Assembly (NCBI GenBank): GCA_004299215.1 | Contig: SCTD01000028.1 | Location: 1 to 8,277 of the forward strand | From: Frankiales bacterium | Lineage (GTDB): Bacteria; Actinomycetota; Actinomycetes; Mycobacteriales; SCTD01 | Length of the DNA stretch: 8,277 nt | Reading direction: 5' to 3' | Shown: one piece after another, positions 1-6,387 of the stretch | How the letters are laid out: the number at the start of each line of letters is the position of its first letter | How positions within the stretch are numbered: position 1 is the first letter of the stretch | The notes under the pieces: generated by a model | Seen by the model: the letters and a program-made list of their open reading frames with translations, nothing else | Database searches by the model: none | Told to the model about the DNA's origin: nothing | Program-made: the position numbers and the translations under genes

Positions 1-485
1 GCCGCAGCCGCCCGAGCAGGCTCCCGTCCCCCAGCGCGAGTCCGAGCGCGAGCCCGAGCCCGAGCGTCAGCCCGAGCCCGAGCGCCAGCCCGAGCGCCAG
101 CCCGAGCCCGTCGCCGACGGCGACCGCGCCGGCCTCGCTGTTCACCAACGGCGCCGACTACCCGATCGCGGATCTCGCGACCGTGGAGTCGCCGATCACG
201 GTGAGCGGCCGGATCGGCAACGCCCCGTCCGCGCTGAAGGTCCCGGTGGACATCAAGCACACCTACCGCGGCGACCTGCAGGTCGACCTCATCGCTCCCG
301 ACGGCACGGCCTACCGCCTGAAGTCGACCGCGACCGGGCTCTTCGGCGACAGCGCCGACAACGTGATCGCCACGTACACGGTCAACGCCTCGAGCGAGAC
401 GGCGAACGGCACCTGGAAGCTGCGGGTGCGCGACGCGGCGTCCGGTGACACCGGCTTCATCGACAGCTGGAGCCTGCAGTTCTGA
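1..485 (+). CDS. Secreted protein, C-terminal P (proprotein convertase) domain, partial
   Basis: This is the 3' end of a gene whose start lies left of the window; the frame is read from base 3 and ends at TGA 483-485. About 45 residues of low-complexity Ser/Pro/Ala linker (bases 27-137) are followed by a domain of about 115 residues (138-482). That domain carries hallmarks of the P/Homo B domain: HTYRGDLQVDLIAPDGTAY, then SADN, then NGTWKLRVRDAASGDTGFIDSW close to the C-terminus. In bacteria this beta-sandwich domain is usually the last module of secreted subtilisin-like (S8) or other peptidases, where it aids folding or binding. The catalytic part is outside the window, so a protease identity is an inference; cell-surface or secreted hydrolases of other kinds also carry this domain. 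The Ser/Pro linker fits an extracellular, domain-separating spacer. Domain call is firm, full-length function is not. Confidence 0.85.
   Translation, partial: RSRPSRLPSPSASPSASPSPSVSPSPSASPSASPSPSPTATAPASLFTNGADYPIADLATVESPITVSGRIGNAPSALKVPVDIKHTYRGDLQVDLIAPDGTAYRLKSTATGLFGDSADNVIATYTVNASSETANGTWKLRVRDAASGDTGFIDSWSLQF
27..113 (+). repeat. Ser/Pro-coding short tandem repeat (linker)
   Basis: Degenerate repeats of AGC-CCG and AGC-GCC codon pairs (period 6, with 12-base sub-patterns) encode a run of Ser-Pro and Ser-Ala pairs just before the P domain. It is low-complexity coding DNA, prone to slippage in replication and to assembly or sequencing error. No direct-repeat and spacer layout of a CRISPR array is seen. 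Confidence 0.8.
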
Positions 486-496
486 CCTGGTGACGG

Positions 497-547
497 GGTC
501 CACCACGTCGTACCGTCGGCAGATGCTGCGGCGCGACGTGGTGGACC
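497..547. repeat. Perfect 14-bp inverted repeat enclosing a -10 hexamer and start codon
   Basis: The left arm GGTCCACCACGTCG (497-510) is the exact reverse complement of the right arm CGACGTGGTGGACC (534-547). The 23-base loop (511-533) holds the TACCGT hexamer and the ATG at 523. The right arm lies within codons 4-9 of the DUF5318 gene; the left arm lies between genes. In a read-through transcript from the P-domain gene it would fold into a 14-bp stem exposing or hiding the start codon; in a transcript starting at 523 the left arm would be absent. No T-run follows, so it is not a standard intrinsic terminator. Confidence 0.75.
511..516 (+). promoter_or_regulatory. Candidate -10 element for leaderless DUF5318 transcript
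   Basis: TACCGT fits the actinobacterial -10 consensus TANNNT and ends 6 bases before ATG 523, the spacing expected if transcription starts at the A of the start codon. No Shine-Dalgarno sequence precedes this ATG, which fits leaderless translation. A weak -35-like GTGACG lies at 490-495, but its 15-base spacing is short. This element is one reason for preferring 523 over the in-frame GTG at 490 as the start. Confidence 0.4.
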
Positions 548-933
548 ACGCGCTGGCCCGCCGCGCCCTGCTGCGGTCGATCTACGGCGGCGGGCTGTTC
601 ACCACGACCTCGGCGTACGACGTGTGCGACGCCGGCGTCTTCCTCAAGCGGGCGGCGGAGGCGTACGGCGTCACGACCGCCCGGACCTGCCCCATCTGCC
701 GCAAGCTGCCGCTGGCAGAGGTGGCCTGGGTCTACGGGGACGCGATCGGCGACTACGCCGGCAGCGCTCGCAGCCCGGCGCAGCTCGAGGCGCTGGCCGC
801 GGCGTACCCGGACTTCTCCGTGCACGAGGTCGAGGTCTGCCAGGGCTGCGGCTGGAACCACCTGGTGCGCAGCTTCCGCACCGGCACCCCGGGGACCTCC
901 CCGGCCAGGCGGGTGAGGCGGAGCACCGGCTGA
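523..933 (+). CDS. DUF5318-family protein with zinc-ribbon-like cysteine pairs
   Basis: A 136-residue, probably cytoplasmic protein with no signal peptide or membrane segment. It matches the actinobacterial DUF5318 family as I remember it: an N-terminal VVDHALARRALLRSIYGG helix, YDVCDA near residue 35, CPIC (56-59), WVYGD and SARSPAQLEALA in the middle, and CQGCGWNHLVRSF near residues 106-117. Two CxxC pairs about 47 residues apart could bind one zinc ion in a zinc ribbon. The function is unknown. It sits 33 bases upstream of ponA, the same arrangement I recall for mycobacterial Rv0049-ponA1, suggesting a role tied to cell-wall synthesis or its control. Starts at GTG 490 (4 bases after the preceding stop) and ATG 445 (inside the preceding gene) are open alternatives. 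I chose 523 because the conserved domain begins right there, the length then equals that of Rv0049 (about 137), and a -10-like hexamer sits at leaderless spacing. Confidence 0.82.
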   Translation: MLRRDVVDHALARRALLRSIYGGGLFTTTSAYDVCDAGVFLKRAAEAYGVTTARTCPICRKLPLAEVAWVYGDAIGDYAGSARSPAQLEALAAAYPDFSVHEVEVCQGCGWNHLVRSFRTGTPGTSPARRVRRSTG

Positions 934-966
934 CCGCTGCCGAGGCGGAACCGGACGTACGCGACG

Positions 967-3081
967 ATGGAGGGCATGGGTCGACTCCGCAACGTCAGAT
1001 GGAAGCGCCTGCTGCTGCTGAGCAGCGCCGGGTCCTTCCTCACGCTCCTGCTGCTCGTCGGGATCGGCTACGCGCTCACCGACGTGCCGGAGCCGAACGA
1101 GAGCGCGACCGCGACGGCGACGCGGATCCTGTACGCCGACCGGTCCGAGATGGGGCGCGTCGGGTCGCAGAACCGGATCCCCATCCCCCTGTCCAAGGTG
1201 CCGCAGGACGTGCAGCTCGCGGTGCTCTCCGCCGAGGACCGCGGCCACTACACGAACCCGGGCATCAACCCCCGCGGCATCGCCCGCGCGCTGTTCGCCA
1301 ACGTGCGCGGCGGCGGCGTCGAGCAGGGCGGGTCGAGCATCACCCAGCAGTACGCGAAGAACGCCTTCCTCACCCAGGAGCGGACCTTCACGCGCAAGCT
1401 GAAGGAGGTCTTCATCGCGCTGAAGATGAGCCGCGAGGTCGACAAGGACAAGATCCTCGAGGACTACCTCAACACGATCTACTTCGGCCGGCAGGCCTCC
1501 GGCATCGAGGTCGCCGCCCAGACCTACTTCAACCGGCCGGCTGAGCGGCTCTCGCTCGCGCAGGGCGCCGTCATCGCGGCGAGCATCAAGTCGCCGGCCT
1601 CCCTCGACCCGGAGAAGCACCCGGAGGAGGCGAAGGAGCGCTGGGCCTACGTCCTCGACGGGATGGTCAAGGAGGGCTGGCTCACCCAGGCCGAGCGCGA
1701 CAAGCAGGTCTACCCGCCCGTCGCCAAGATCGGCCAGGGCAACCGCAACAACGACCTGTCCGGCCCCAAGGGGCACGTCATCAACGCGGTGCTCGAGGAG
1801 CTGGCCGAGAGGGGCTTCCCGGAGGACCGGCTGTCGGCCGGCGGGCTGGTCGTCACGACGACGATCCGCAAGGGCGCGCAGGAGGCGGCCATCGAGGCGG
1901 TGCAGGACATCACCGGCGACAAGCCCGGTGACGACGAGCTGCAGGGCGCGCTGGTCTCGGTCATGCCGAGGACCGGCGAGATCTTCGCCTACTACGGCGG
2001 CGCCTCCGGGACCGGCTTCGACTTCGCGAACCAGGGGGTCGGCCGGCAGCCCGGATCGTCCTTCAAGCCGTACGTCCTCGCGACCGCGCTGGAGCAGGGC
2101 CTGAGCCTGCGCACCCGGCTCGACGGCAACAGCCCCAAGGACTTCCCCGGCCGGGAGGAGCCCGTCTCCAACTTCGGCGGACAGGACTACGGCCGGGTCG
2201 ACCTGGTCGAGGCGACCCAGCGGTCCGTCAACACCGCCTACTACGAGCTCGGCCTCGAGGTGGGGCCGAGCAAGGTCGCGGAGCTCGCGCACAAGGCGGG
2301 CATCCCCGAGGAGGTCAGGCTCGAGAGCGAGGACGGCGTCACCAACGGCGGCATCGCCCTCGGCGGCTACGAGGTGCACGTCCTCGACCAGGCCGTCGGC
2401 TTCGGGACCTTCGCCAACCGCGGCATCCCGGTCGAGCCCTTCCTGGTGAAGAAGGTCCAGGACAGCTCCGGCGACGACCTCTACAACGCGGAGATCACGA
2501 CCGGCGACCGCGCCTTCAGCGAGGACGTCGCCGACGACGCGACCTTCGCGATGCAGGCCGTGGTCGAGCGGGGCACCGGTCGGGGCGCCCGGCTCGCCGG
2601 CGGTCGCGAGGCGGCCGGCAAGACCGGAACCTCGCAGGACAACAAGGACGCCTGGTTCGTCGGCTACACCGCCGGCGACAACGCGCTGTCCACGGCGGTG
2701 TGGCTCGGCTACGCGCAGCCGAAGACGATCCGCATCGACGGCATCGAGGCCACCGGCGGTGGCTTCTCCAGCCGGATCTTCAAGGCCTACATGGACGTGG
2801 CGCTCGAGGGCCAGCCCGAGGAGGACTTCCCGCCGCCGGCCAACGTCGGCAGGCGCGGGGAGATCTCCGACGGCGACAGCAGCCCCCGGCCGCGGCGCAG
2901 CCGCACCGCCGAGGCCAGCCCCAGCCCGCTGGAGTCGGTGGCACCGGAGCCGTCCCCGACCGAGGCGCCCCCGCCGCCGTCGCCGGTCGTGCCGGCGCCG
3001 CCCACCTCGCCGTCGCCGGAGCCCGAGCCGTCGCAGGAGCCCCCGCCACCGACGGCGGGGCCGAGCCCGTCGGGCGGCTGA
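967..3081 (+). CDS. ponA: Class A penicillin-binding protein (bifunctional peptidoglycan synthase)
   Basis: This 704-residue membrane-anchored enzyme polymerises lipid II into glycan strands and crosslinks stem peptides outside the membrane. A short basic cytoplasmic tail (1-14) precedes one membrane anchor (about 15-37). The GT51 glycosyltransferase spans about 62-245: catalytic E90 in AEDRGHYTNPG, GGSSITQQYAKN (121-132), RKLKEVFIALKMSRE with second Glu E147, and the ILEDYLNTIYFGRQASGIE block. The transpeptidase spans about 326-585: SxxK with nucleophile S364 and K367 (PGSSFKPY), SVN at 420-422, and KTGTS at 552-556. All three penicillin-binding motifs are intact. The last roughly 85 residues are a Pro/Ser/Glu-rich tail with no PASTA repeat, which resembles PonA1 rather than PonA2 of mycobacteria. 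ATG 967 has no clear ribosome binding site; ATG 976 is possible, but its GGAGGG (969-974) is only 1 base away. Probably cotranscribed with the DUF5318 gene upstream. Confidence 0.95.
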   Translation: MEGMGRLRNVRWKRLLLLSSAGSFLTLLLLVGIGYALTDVPEPNESATATATRILYADRSEMGRVGSQNRIPIPLSKVPQDVQLAVLSAEDRGHYTNPGINPRGIARALFANVRGGGVEQGGSSITQQYAKNAFLTQERTFTRKLKEVFIALKMSREVDKDKILEDYLNTIYFGRQASGIEVAAQTYFNRPAERLSLAQGAVIAASIKSPASLDPEKHPEEAKERWAYVLDGMVKEGWLTQAERDKQVYPPVAKIGQGNRNNDLSGPKGHVINAVLEELAERGFPEDRLSAGGLVVTTTIRKGAQEAAIEAVQDITGDKPGDDELQGALVSVMPRTGEIFAYYGGASGTGFDFANQGVGRQPGSSFKPYVLATALEQGLSLRTRLDGNSPKDFPGREEPVSNFGGQDYGRVDLVEATQRSVNTAYYELGLEVGPSKVAELAHKAGIPEEVRLESEDGVTNGGIALGGYEVHVLDQAVGFGTFANRGIPVEPFLVKKVQDSSGDDLYNAEITTGDRAFSEDVADDATFAMQAVVERGTGRGARLAGGREAAGKTGTSQDNKDAWFVGYTAGDNALSTAVWLGYAQPKTIRIDGIEATGGGFSSRIFKAYMDVALEGQPEEDFPPPANVGRRGEISDGDSSPRPRRSRTAEASPSPLESVAPEPSPTEAPPPPSPVVPAPPTSPSPEPEPSQEPPPPTAGPSPSGG

Positions 3082-3087
3082 CAGTGG

Positions 3088-3093
3088 CAGAGT
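3088..3093 (+). promoter_or_regulatory. Candidate -10-like hexamer 7 bases before the GT87 start
   Basis: CAGAGT (a CANNNT variant of TANNNT) lies in the 19-base gap after ponA and ends 7 bases before GTG 3101, with no Shine-Dalgarno sequence between. This is the same geometry as CAGACT before the start at 6298 on the - strand. No convincing -35 is visible. It could be a weak leaderless promoter inside the ponA operon, or chance. Confidence 0.25.
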
Positions 3094-3100
3094 CGGGCCG

Positions 3101-4675
3101 GTGAGCGCACCCTCTGCCGACCTCGTCCTGCCGTCGCGCGAGGACCCCGTCGTCGCCGGCACCACCGAGGCGATCGGCGGTCCGCCCGGGCGGCACGCGC
3201 TGCTCGGCGAGAAGCGGTTCTGGACGCCGCTGCGCTGGCTGGTGCTGCTCACGCTCCTCACCAGCCTGCTCGGCTGGTGGCAGAAGTCGCCGTGCCGGAC
3301 CGAGGCGTGGGCGAACGAGTACCAGTACACCCGCGGCTGCTACACCGACGTCTTCGCCCTCTACTTCGCCGAGCGGCTGAACGAGGGCAAGACGCCGTAC
3401 GCCGACCACCCCGTCGAGTACCCGGTCGTCATCGGCGCCGTCATGCAGGTCGCGGCCAAGGCGGTCACGCCGTTCGACCCGGAGAAGCGCCCGCGGCACT
3501 TCTACGACGTCACCTGGCTGATCCTCACCGCCAGCGCGCTGGTCGTCGTCGTCACGACGGCGAAGCTGGCCGGTCGCCGCCGCCCGTGGGACGCCGCGAT
3601 CTTCGCGCTGTCACCGCTTCTCGTGCTGCACGGCACCACCAACTGGGACCTCGTGGCGATGGCCTTCGCCGGCGTCGGGCTGCTGCACTGGGCGCGTCGC
3701 CGTCCGCTCGCCGCCGGCGTCTTCCTCGGTGCCGCGACCGCGACCAAGCTCTACCCGGTGCTGTTCCTGGTGCCGCTGCTCGCCCTGTGCTGGCGGGCGA
3801 GGCGGATGAGGGAGTACGCCGTGACAGCCGCGGCGCTGGTGCTCACGCCGATCCTGATCAGCCTGCCGGTCTACCTGACCAGCCCGTCGTTCGCCGACGT
3901 CGGCGGGCAGCAGACGGCCGTCGCGGGATCGCCGCTGGACCGGCTCGGCGACGAGGGGCTGGGCGCCCTGATGCCGCACACCGAGGTGGCCGGCGCCGAC
4001 GGGCAGGTGGTCACCGGGGTCAACGCGGCGTACCGCTTCTTCGAGCTGAACTCGACGCGACCGGCGGACTGGGACTCGGTGTGGCGGGTCGTCGAGAAGC
4101 TGCTCGGCCACCCGCTCAGCCAGGACGTCCCGCCGGGCGGCTCGCCGACGACCCTCAACGCCGTCGTCTTCCTGTCCTTCGCCGTCTGCCTGGTCGGGAT
4201 CGTCGTGCTCGCGCTGAAGGCGCCGAGGCGGCCGCGGCTGGCGCAGCTGCTCTTCCTCACCGTGCTGGCCTTCCTGCTGACCAACAAGGTGTGGAGCCCG
4301 CAGTTCTCGATCTGGCTGGTGCCGCTCGCGGCGCTCGCGCTCCCGCGCTGGCGGCCGCTGCTCGCCTGGCAGTTCGCCGAGGCGCTGGTGCTCTTCACCC
4401 GCTTCTACTTCTTCGTCCGCAACTCCGACCCCAACGGGCAGAAGGGGATCGACGACTGGTGGTACATCACCGCCCTCGGGCTGCGCGACCTCGCACTGCT
4501 GGTCGTCGCCGGGCTGGTCGTCCGCGAGGTGCTGAAGCCGGAGCGGGACCTGGTGCGGGCCGACGGGACGGACGACCCGGCGGGCGGGGTGCTGGACGGC
4601 GCGCCGGACCGGGCGGCCTCAGGGGGTGAGGTCGAAGACGACCGCCTCGCCGACCTCGGTGCGCGTGACCGGTAG
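3101..4675 (+). CDS. GT87/DUF2029-family membrane glycosyltransferase
   Basis: A 524-residue polytopic protein with about 11-12 hydrophobic segments between residues 43 and 474, and a charged C-terminal tail. Family features are CYTDVFALYFAERL with candidate catalytic D83 in the first extracytoplasmic loop, then PY and EYPVVIGA (106-113), ATATKLYPVLFLVPL (212-226), and NKVWSPQFSIWLVPLAAL (395-412). GT87 enzymes such as PimE use polyprenyl-phosphate sugars, often mannose, on the outer face of the membrane; the substrate here is unknown. It lies 19 bases after ponA, matching the place of Rv0051 after ponA1 in mycobacteria as I recall, so a wall or lipoglycan role is likely. GTG 3101 is chosen because it directly follows the ponA stop; earlier codons of this frame overlap the ponA tail and read as a basic shadow. 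The last 18 residues are encoded antisense to the end of the next gene. Confidence 0.85.
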   Translation: MSAPSADLVLPSREDPVVAGTTEAIGGPPGRHALLGEKRFWTPLRWLVLLTLLTSLLGWWQKSPCRTEAWANEYQYTRGCYTDVFALYFAERLNEGKTPYADHPVEYPVVIGAVMQVAAKAVTPFDPEKRPRHFYDVTWLILTASALVVVVTTAKLAGRRRPWDAAIFALSPLLVLHGTTNWDLVAMAFAGVGLLHWARRRPLAAGVFLGAATATKLYPVLFLVPLLALCWRARRMREYAVTAAALVLTPILISLPVYLTSPSFADVGGQQTAVAGSPLDRLGDEGLGALMPHTEVAGADGQVVTGVNAAYRFFELNSTRPADWDSVWRVVEKLLGHPLSQDVPPGGSPTTLNAVVFLSFAVCLVGIVVLALKAPRRPRLAQLLFLTVLAFLLTNKVWSPQFSIWLVPLAALALPRWRPLLAWQFAEALVLFTRFYFFVRNSDPNGQKGIDDWWYITALGLRDLALLVVAGLVVREVLKPERDLVRADGTDDPAGGVLDGAPDRAASGGEVEDDRLADLGARDR

Positions 4676-6298
4676 CCCGTCCACCGGCTTGAGGTGCGCC
4701 GACTCCCACGGCGACCCGCCGGCGTAGCCGGGCAGCAGCACCACCTGCTCGATGCCGCGCGCGCGGAGCAGCTCGACCGAGCCCGCGTCCGGGAAGGACG
4801 CGGCCTCGGCGCGCACCTGGGACAGCGCGTCGGGGGTGAAGCCGCTGTTGCCGTTGACGATCGGGTAGAGCCCGGCGCTCGACCAGTACATCGCCCAGTT
4901 GTCGCGGAAGCCGTCGCTCGGCAGGACGAGCAGCGGCCCCTCGGCCCGGTCGAGCGCCGCGGGCAGCGGCGGCGCCTCCGGCGTCGGAGTCGTGCCGAGC
5001 GACTCCACCAGCACCATGCCGATCGCGAGCGCGCCGATCACGAGGCTGGCGGCCGCGTTGCTGCGGGCGACCCGGCGCGCGAGGTCCACGCCCGCGGCAG
5101 CCAGCAGCGCGAGGCCCAGGGTGGCCGGCACGACCAGCCGCCCAGGGGTGCGGATGCCGTCGAAACCCGGCGCGTGCTCGAAGAGCGGAAGGTAGGTGAA
5201 GCGCCCACCGAACGGCCCCTGCACCCCGGTGCCGAGCACCAGCAGCACGAGCACGGTCAGCCCGACGCCGACCCGGCGCCGCAGCGGCCACGACCCGGCG
5301 ACCAGCCCGGCGACGGCCAGCACGACCAGCGACCCGCCGACGGCCAGGGTCATCTCGGGCGGGAACGGCAGGCCCTCGCGCAGTCCGGCGTGCAGGTCGC
5401 CCCACAGCCAGCTGTCCTCGGGTGCGGTCAGGTAGGAGCGCCACGGGGGCGAGAACAGCTCGAGGTCGCCCACCGTGCGCGCGGCCCCCGGGTGGTCCTT
5501 CGCGACCTGGAGGTACGGCCAGGCGAAGAGCAGGCTGACCCCCGCGAAGAGCGCACCGCCACCGAGCTCGGCTGCGACGAGCCGGCGCGTCAGCGGCAGC
5601 TCCTTCCGGCGGCGCAGCAGCAGGATCCCGAAGACGACGCCGAGCCCCAGCAGCAGGTAGGCCAGCTGCAGGCCGAGCGCGAAGCCCAGCGTCACCTGCC
5701 AGGCGGCGACCGCCCAGCCGGCCAGTACGAGGCCCGGTCGCACCGGACCGGGGCCCCCGTACCCGTGTCCGCGGGCGAGCAGCGCCAGCGCGAGCGGGAT
5801 GCCGCCGGCCGAGATCACGTGCAGGTGGCCCTCCTGCGCGAAGTGCCAGGGGGCGTACGCGAAGGCGATCCCGGCCGCGCCGCCGGCCAGCCGGGAGCTG
5901 CCGAGCTGGCGGGCGAGCAGGTAGGTCCCGGTGAAGGACAGGGCGTAGGCGAGCAGGAACAGCGTGTTGTAGCGGGCGAGCGCGGCCGTGACGCCGTCGC
6001 CGAACAGCACCCCGATCGGGGCGTAGCCGAGGAGCGCGTCGGAGAAGGCCAGCGACCGCTCCAGCGGCCAGAAGGTGTTGGAGTCCCAGGGGTTCAGCGG
6101 CTGCGAGGTGAGCGCGTGCGCGCCCCAGGACAGCTGCCAGGTCTGCAGCAGCGGGTCGCCGAGGTCCTCGGGCACGGTGCTGCGCAGGCCGCGCAGCACC
6201 GGCAGTCGCAGCAGCAGGGCGAGGGCGATCCCGACCAGCCCGGCGTAGACGGCTTCCTCGCGGGCGCCGACTGCCTGGCCCCGCCCGCTGCTCCGCAC
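4619..6298 (-). CDS. Polytopic GT-C-like membrane protein, probable glycosyltransferase
   Basis: A 559-residue protein with roughly 10-12 hydrophobic segments (first about 16-33, last about 415-434) and an extracytoplasmic tail of about 125 residues. Near the first membrane helix it has EDLGDPLLQTWQLSWGAHAL (44-63), with D45 and D48 as candidate catalytic acids, then NPWDSNTFWPLERSLAFSDALLG (69-91). This pattern is common in uncharacterised GT-C-type proteins of actinobacteria and other phyla. Later marks are APGFDGIRTPGRLVVPATLGLALLA (376-400) and NGNSGFTPD (482-490). Such proteins probably transfer sugars from lipid-phosphate donors, but no substrate can be named. GTG 6298 is the only usable start just before the first helix; the frame stays open to 8119, but those codons lie antisense to the next two genes and look non-coding. 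There is no Shine-Dalgarno sequence, so leaderless start is plausible. It is divergent from 6395 and convergent with the GT87 gene. Confidence 0.8.
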   Translation of the reverse strand: MRSSGRGQAVGAREEAVYAGLVGIALALLLRLPVLRGLRSTVPEDLGDPLLQTWQLSWGAHALTSQPLNPWDSNTFWPLERSLAFSDALLGYAPIGVLFGDGVTAALARYNTLFLLAYALSFTGTYLLARQLGSSRLAGGAAGIAFAYAPWHFAQEGHLHVISAGGIPLALALLARGHGYGGPGPVRPGLVLAGWAVAAWQVTLGFALGLQLAYLLLGLGVVFGILLLRRRKELPLTRRLVAAELGGGALFAGVSLLFAWPYLQVAKDHPGAARTVGDLELFSPPWRSYLTAPEDSWLWGDLHAGLREGLPFPPEMTLAVGGSLVVLAVAGLVAGSWPLRRRVGVGLTVLVLLVLGTGVQGPFGGRFTYLPLFEHAPGFDGIRTPGRLVVPATLGLALLAAAGVDLARRVARSNAAASLVIGALAIGMVLVESLGTTPTPEAPPLPAALDRAEGPLLVLPSDGFRDNWAMYWSSAGLYPIVNGNSGFTPDALSQVRAEAASFPDAGSVELLRARGIEQVVLLPGYAGGSPWESAHLKPVDGLPVTRTEVGEAVVFDLTP

Positions 6299-6305
6299 GC
6301 GGCAG

Positions 6306-6311
6306 AGTCTG
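6306..6311 (-). promoter_or_regulatory. Candidate -10 for the - strand GT-C gene (leaderless)
   Basis: Read on the - strand, CAGACT is followed by 7 bases and then GTG 6298. That is the spacing expected if the start codon is the first transcribed base, and no Shine-Dalgarno sequence is present. It is a CANNNT variant of the usual TANNNT. Confidence 0.35.
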
Positions 6312-6335
6312 GCAGCAGGCAGGCGGCCGAGGTCG

Positions 6336-6341
6336 TAGTCT
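6336..6341 (+). promoter_or_regulatory. Candidate -10 for the + strand gene at 6395
   Basis: TAGTCT fits TANNNT and would place the transcript start near 6348, giving a leader of about 47 bases that carries the palindrome 6347-6360 and the ribosome binding site. The matching -35 is not recognisable, so it may rely on an activator or an alternative sigma factor. Confidence 0.35.
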
Positions 6342-6346
6342 CTGCC

Positions 6347-6360
6347 GGCGGCGCGCCGCC
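6347..6360. repeat. Perfect 14-base palindrome in 5' leader
   Basis: GGCGGCGCGCCGCC reads the same on both strands with no loop. It sits just at or after the predicted transcript start of the 6395 gene, a place where a dimeric repressor could act. As RNA it could pair between molecules or form a weak hairpin. GC-rich background makes chance occurrence more likely than in average DNA. Confidence 0.4.
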
Positions 6361-6381
6361 CGCAGACCGGGCCGGACCGTG

Positions 6382-6387
6382 GGAGGG
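6382..6387 (+). promoter_or_regulatory. Strong ribosome binding site (GGAGGG)
   Basis: GGAGGG lies 7 bases before GTG 6395. It is the only textbook Shine-Dalgarno sequence in this window, and it fixes the start of this gene within a frame that stays open far upstream (to 4694). Confidence 0.8.

Larger units (their letters stand above)
6301..6346. repeat. Inverted repeat GGCAGAG / CTCTGCC in divergent promoter
   Basis: GGCAGAG at 6301-6307 is matched by its reverse complement CTCTGCC at 6340-6346. Each arm touches or overlaps one of the two opposing -10-like hexamers (6306-6311 and 6336-6341), so the promoter is nearly symmetric. It may bind a regulator of both genes, or reflect two copies of one promoter type facing away from each other. 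Seven-base arms in such GC-rich DNA can also arise by chance. Confidence 0.4.

Noticed and set aside
27..113. CRISPR-like or intergenic repeat array
   Set aside because: The repeats are 6-12 bases, contiguous without unique spacers, and in frame with a Ser/Pro linker.
490..522. GTG 490 as the start of the DUF5318 gene
   Set aside because: It is in frame and 4 bases after the preceding stop, but it has no ribosome binding site, adds residues outside the family's usual start and overlaps promoter-like sequence; kept as an alternative only.
497..547. Intrinsic terminator between the P-domain gene and the DUF5318 gene
   Set aside because: The stem is strong, but the loop is 23 bases, no T-run follows, and the right arm lies inside the DUF5318 coding region.
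457..3330. 957-residue open frame on the - strand, antisense to DUF5318 and ponA
   Set aside because: Composition is Arg/Gly/Ala/Asp-rich low complexity with no recognisable domain, as expected for an antisense shadow in very GC-rich DNA; the + strand holds conserved enzyme motifs throughout.
3277..4629. 450-residue + strand frame inside the GT87 gene
   Set aside because: It is a frame-shifted shadow of the GT87 coding region, rich in Arg/Ala/Gly without membrane segments or motifs.
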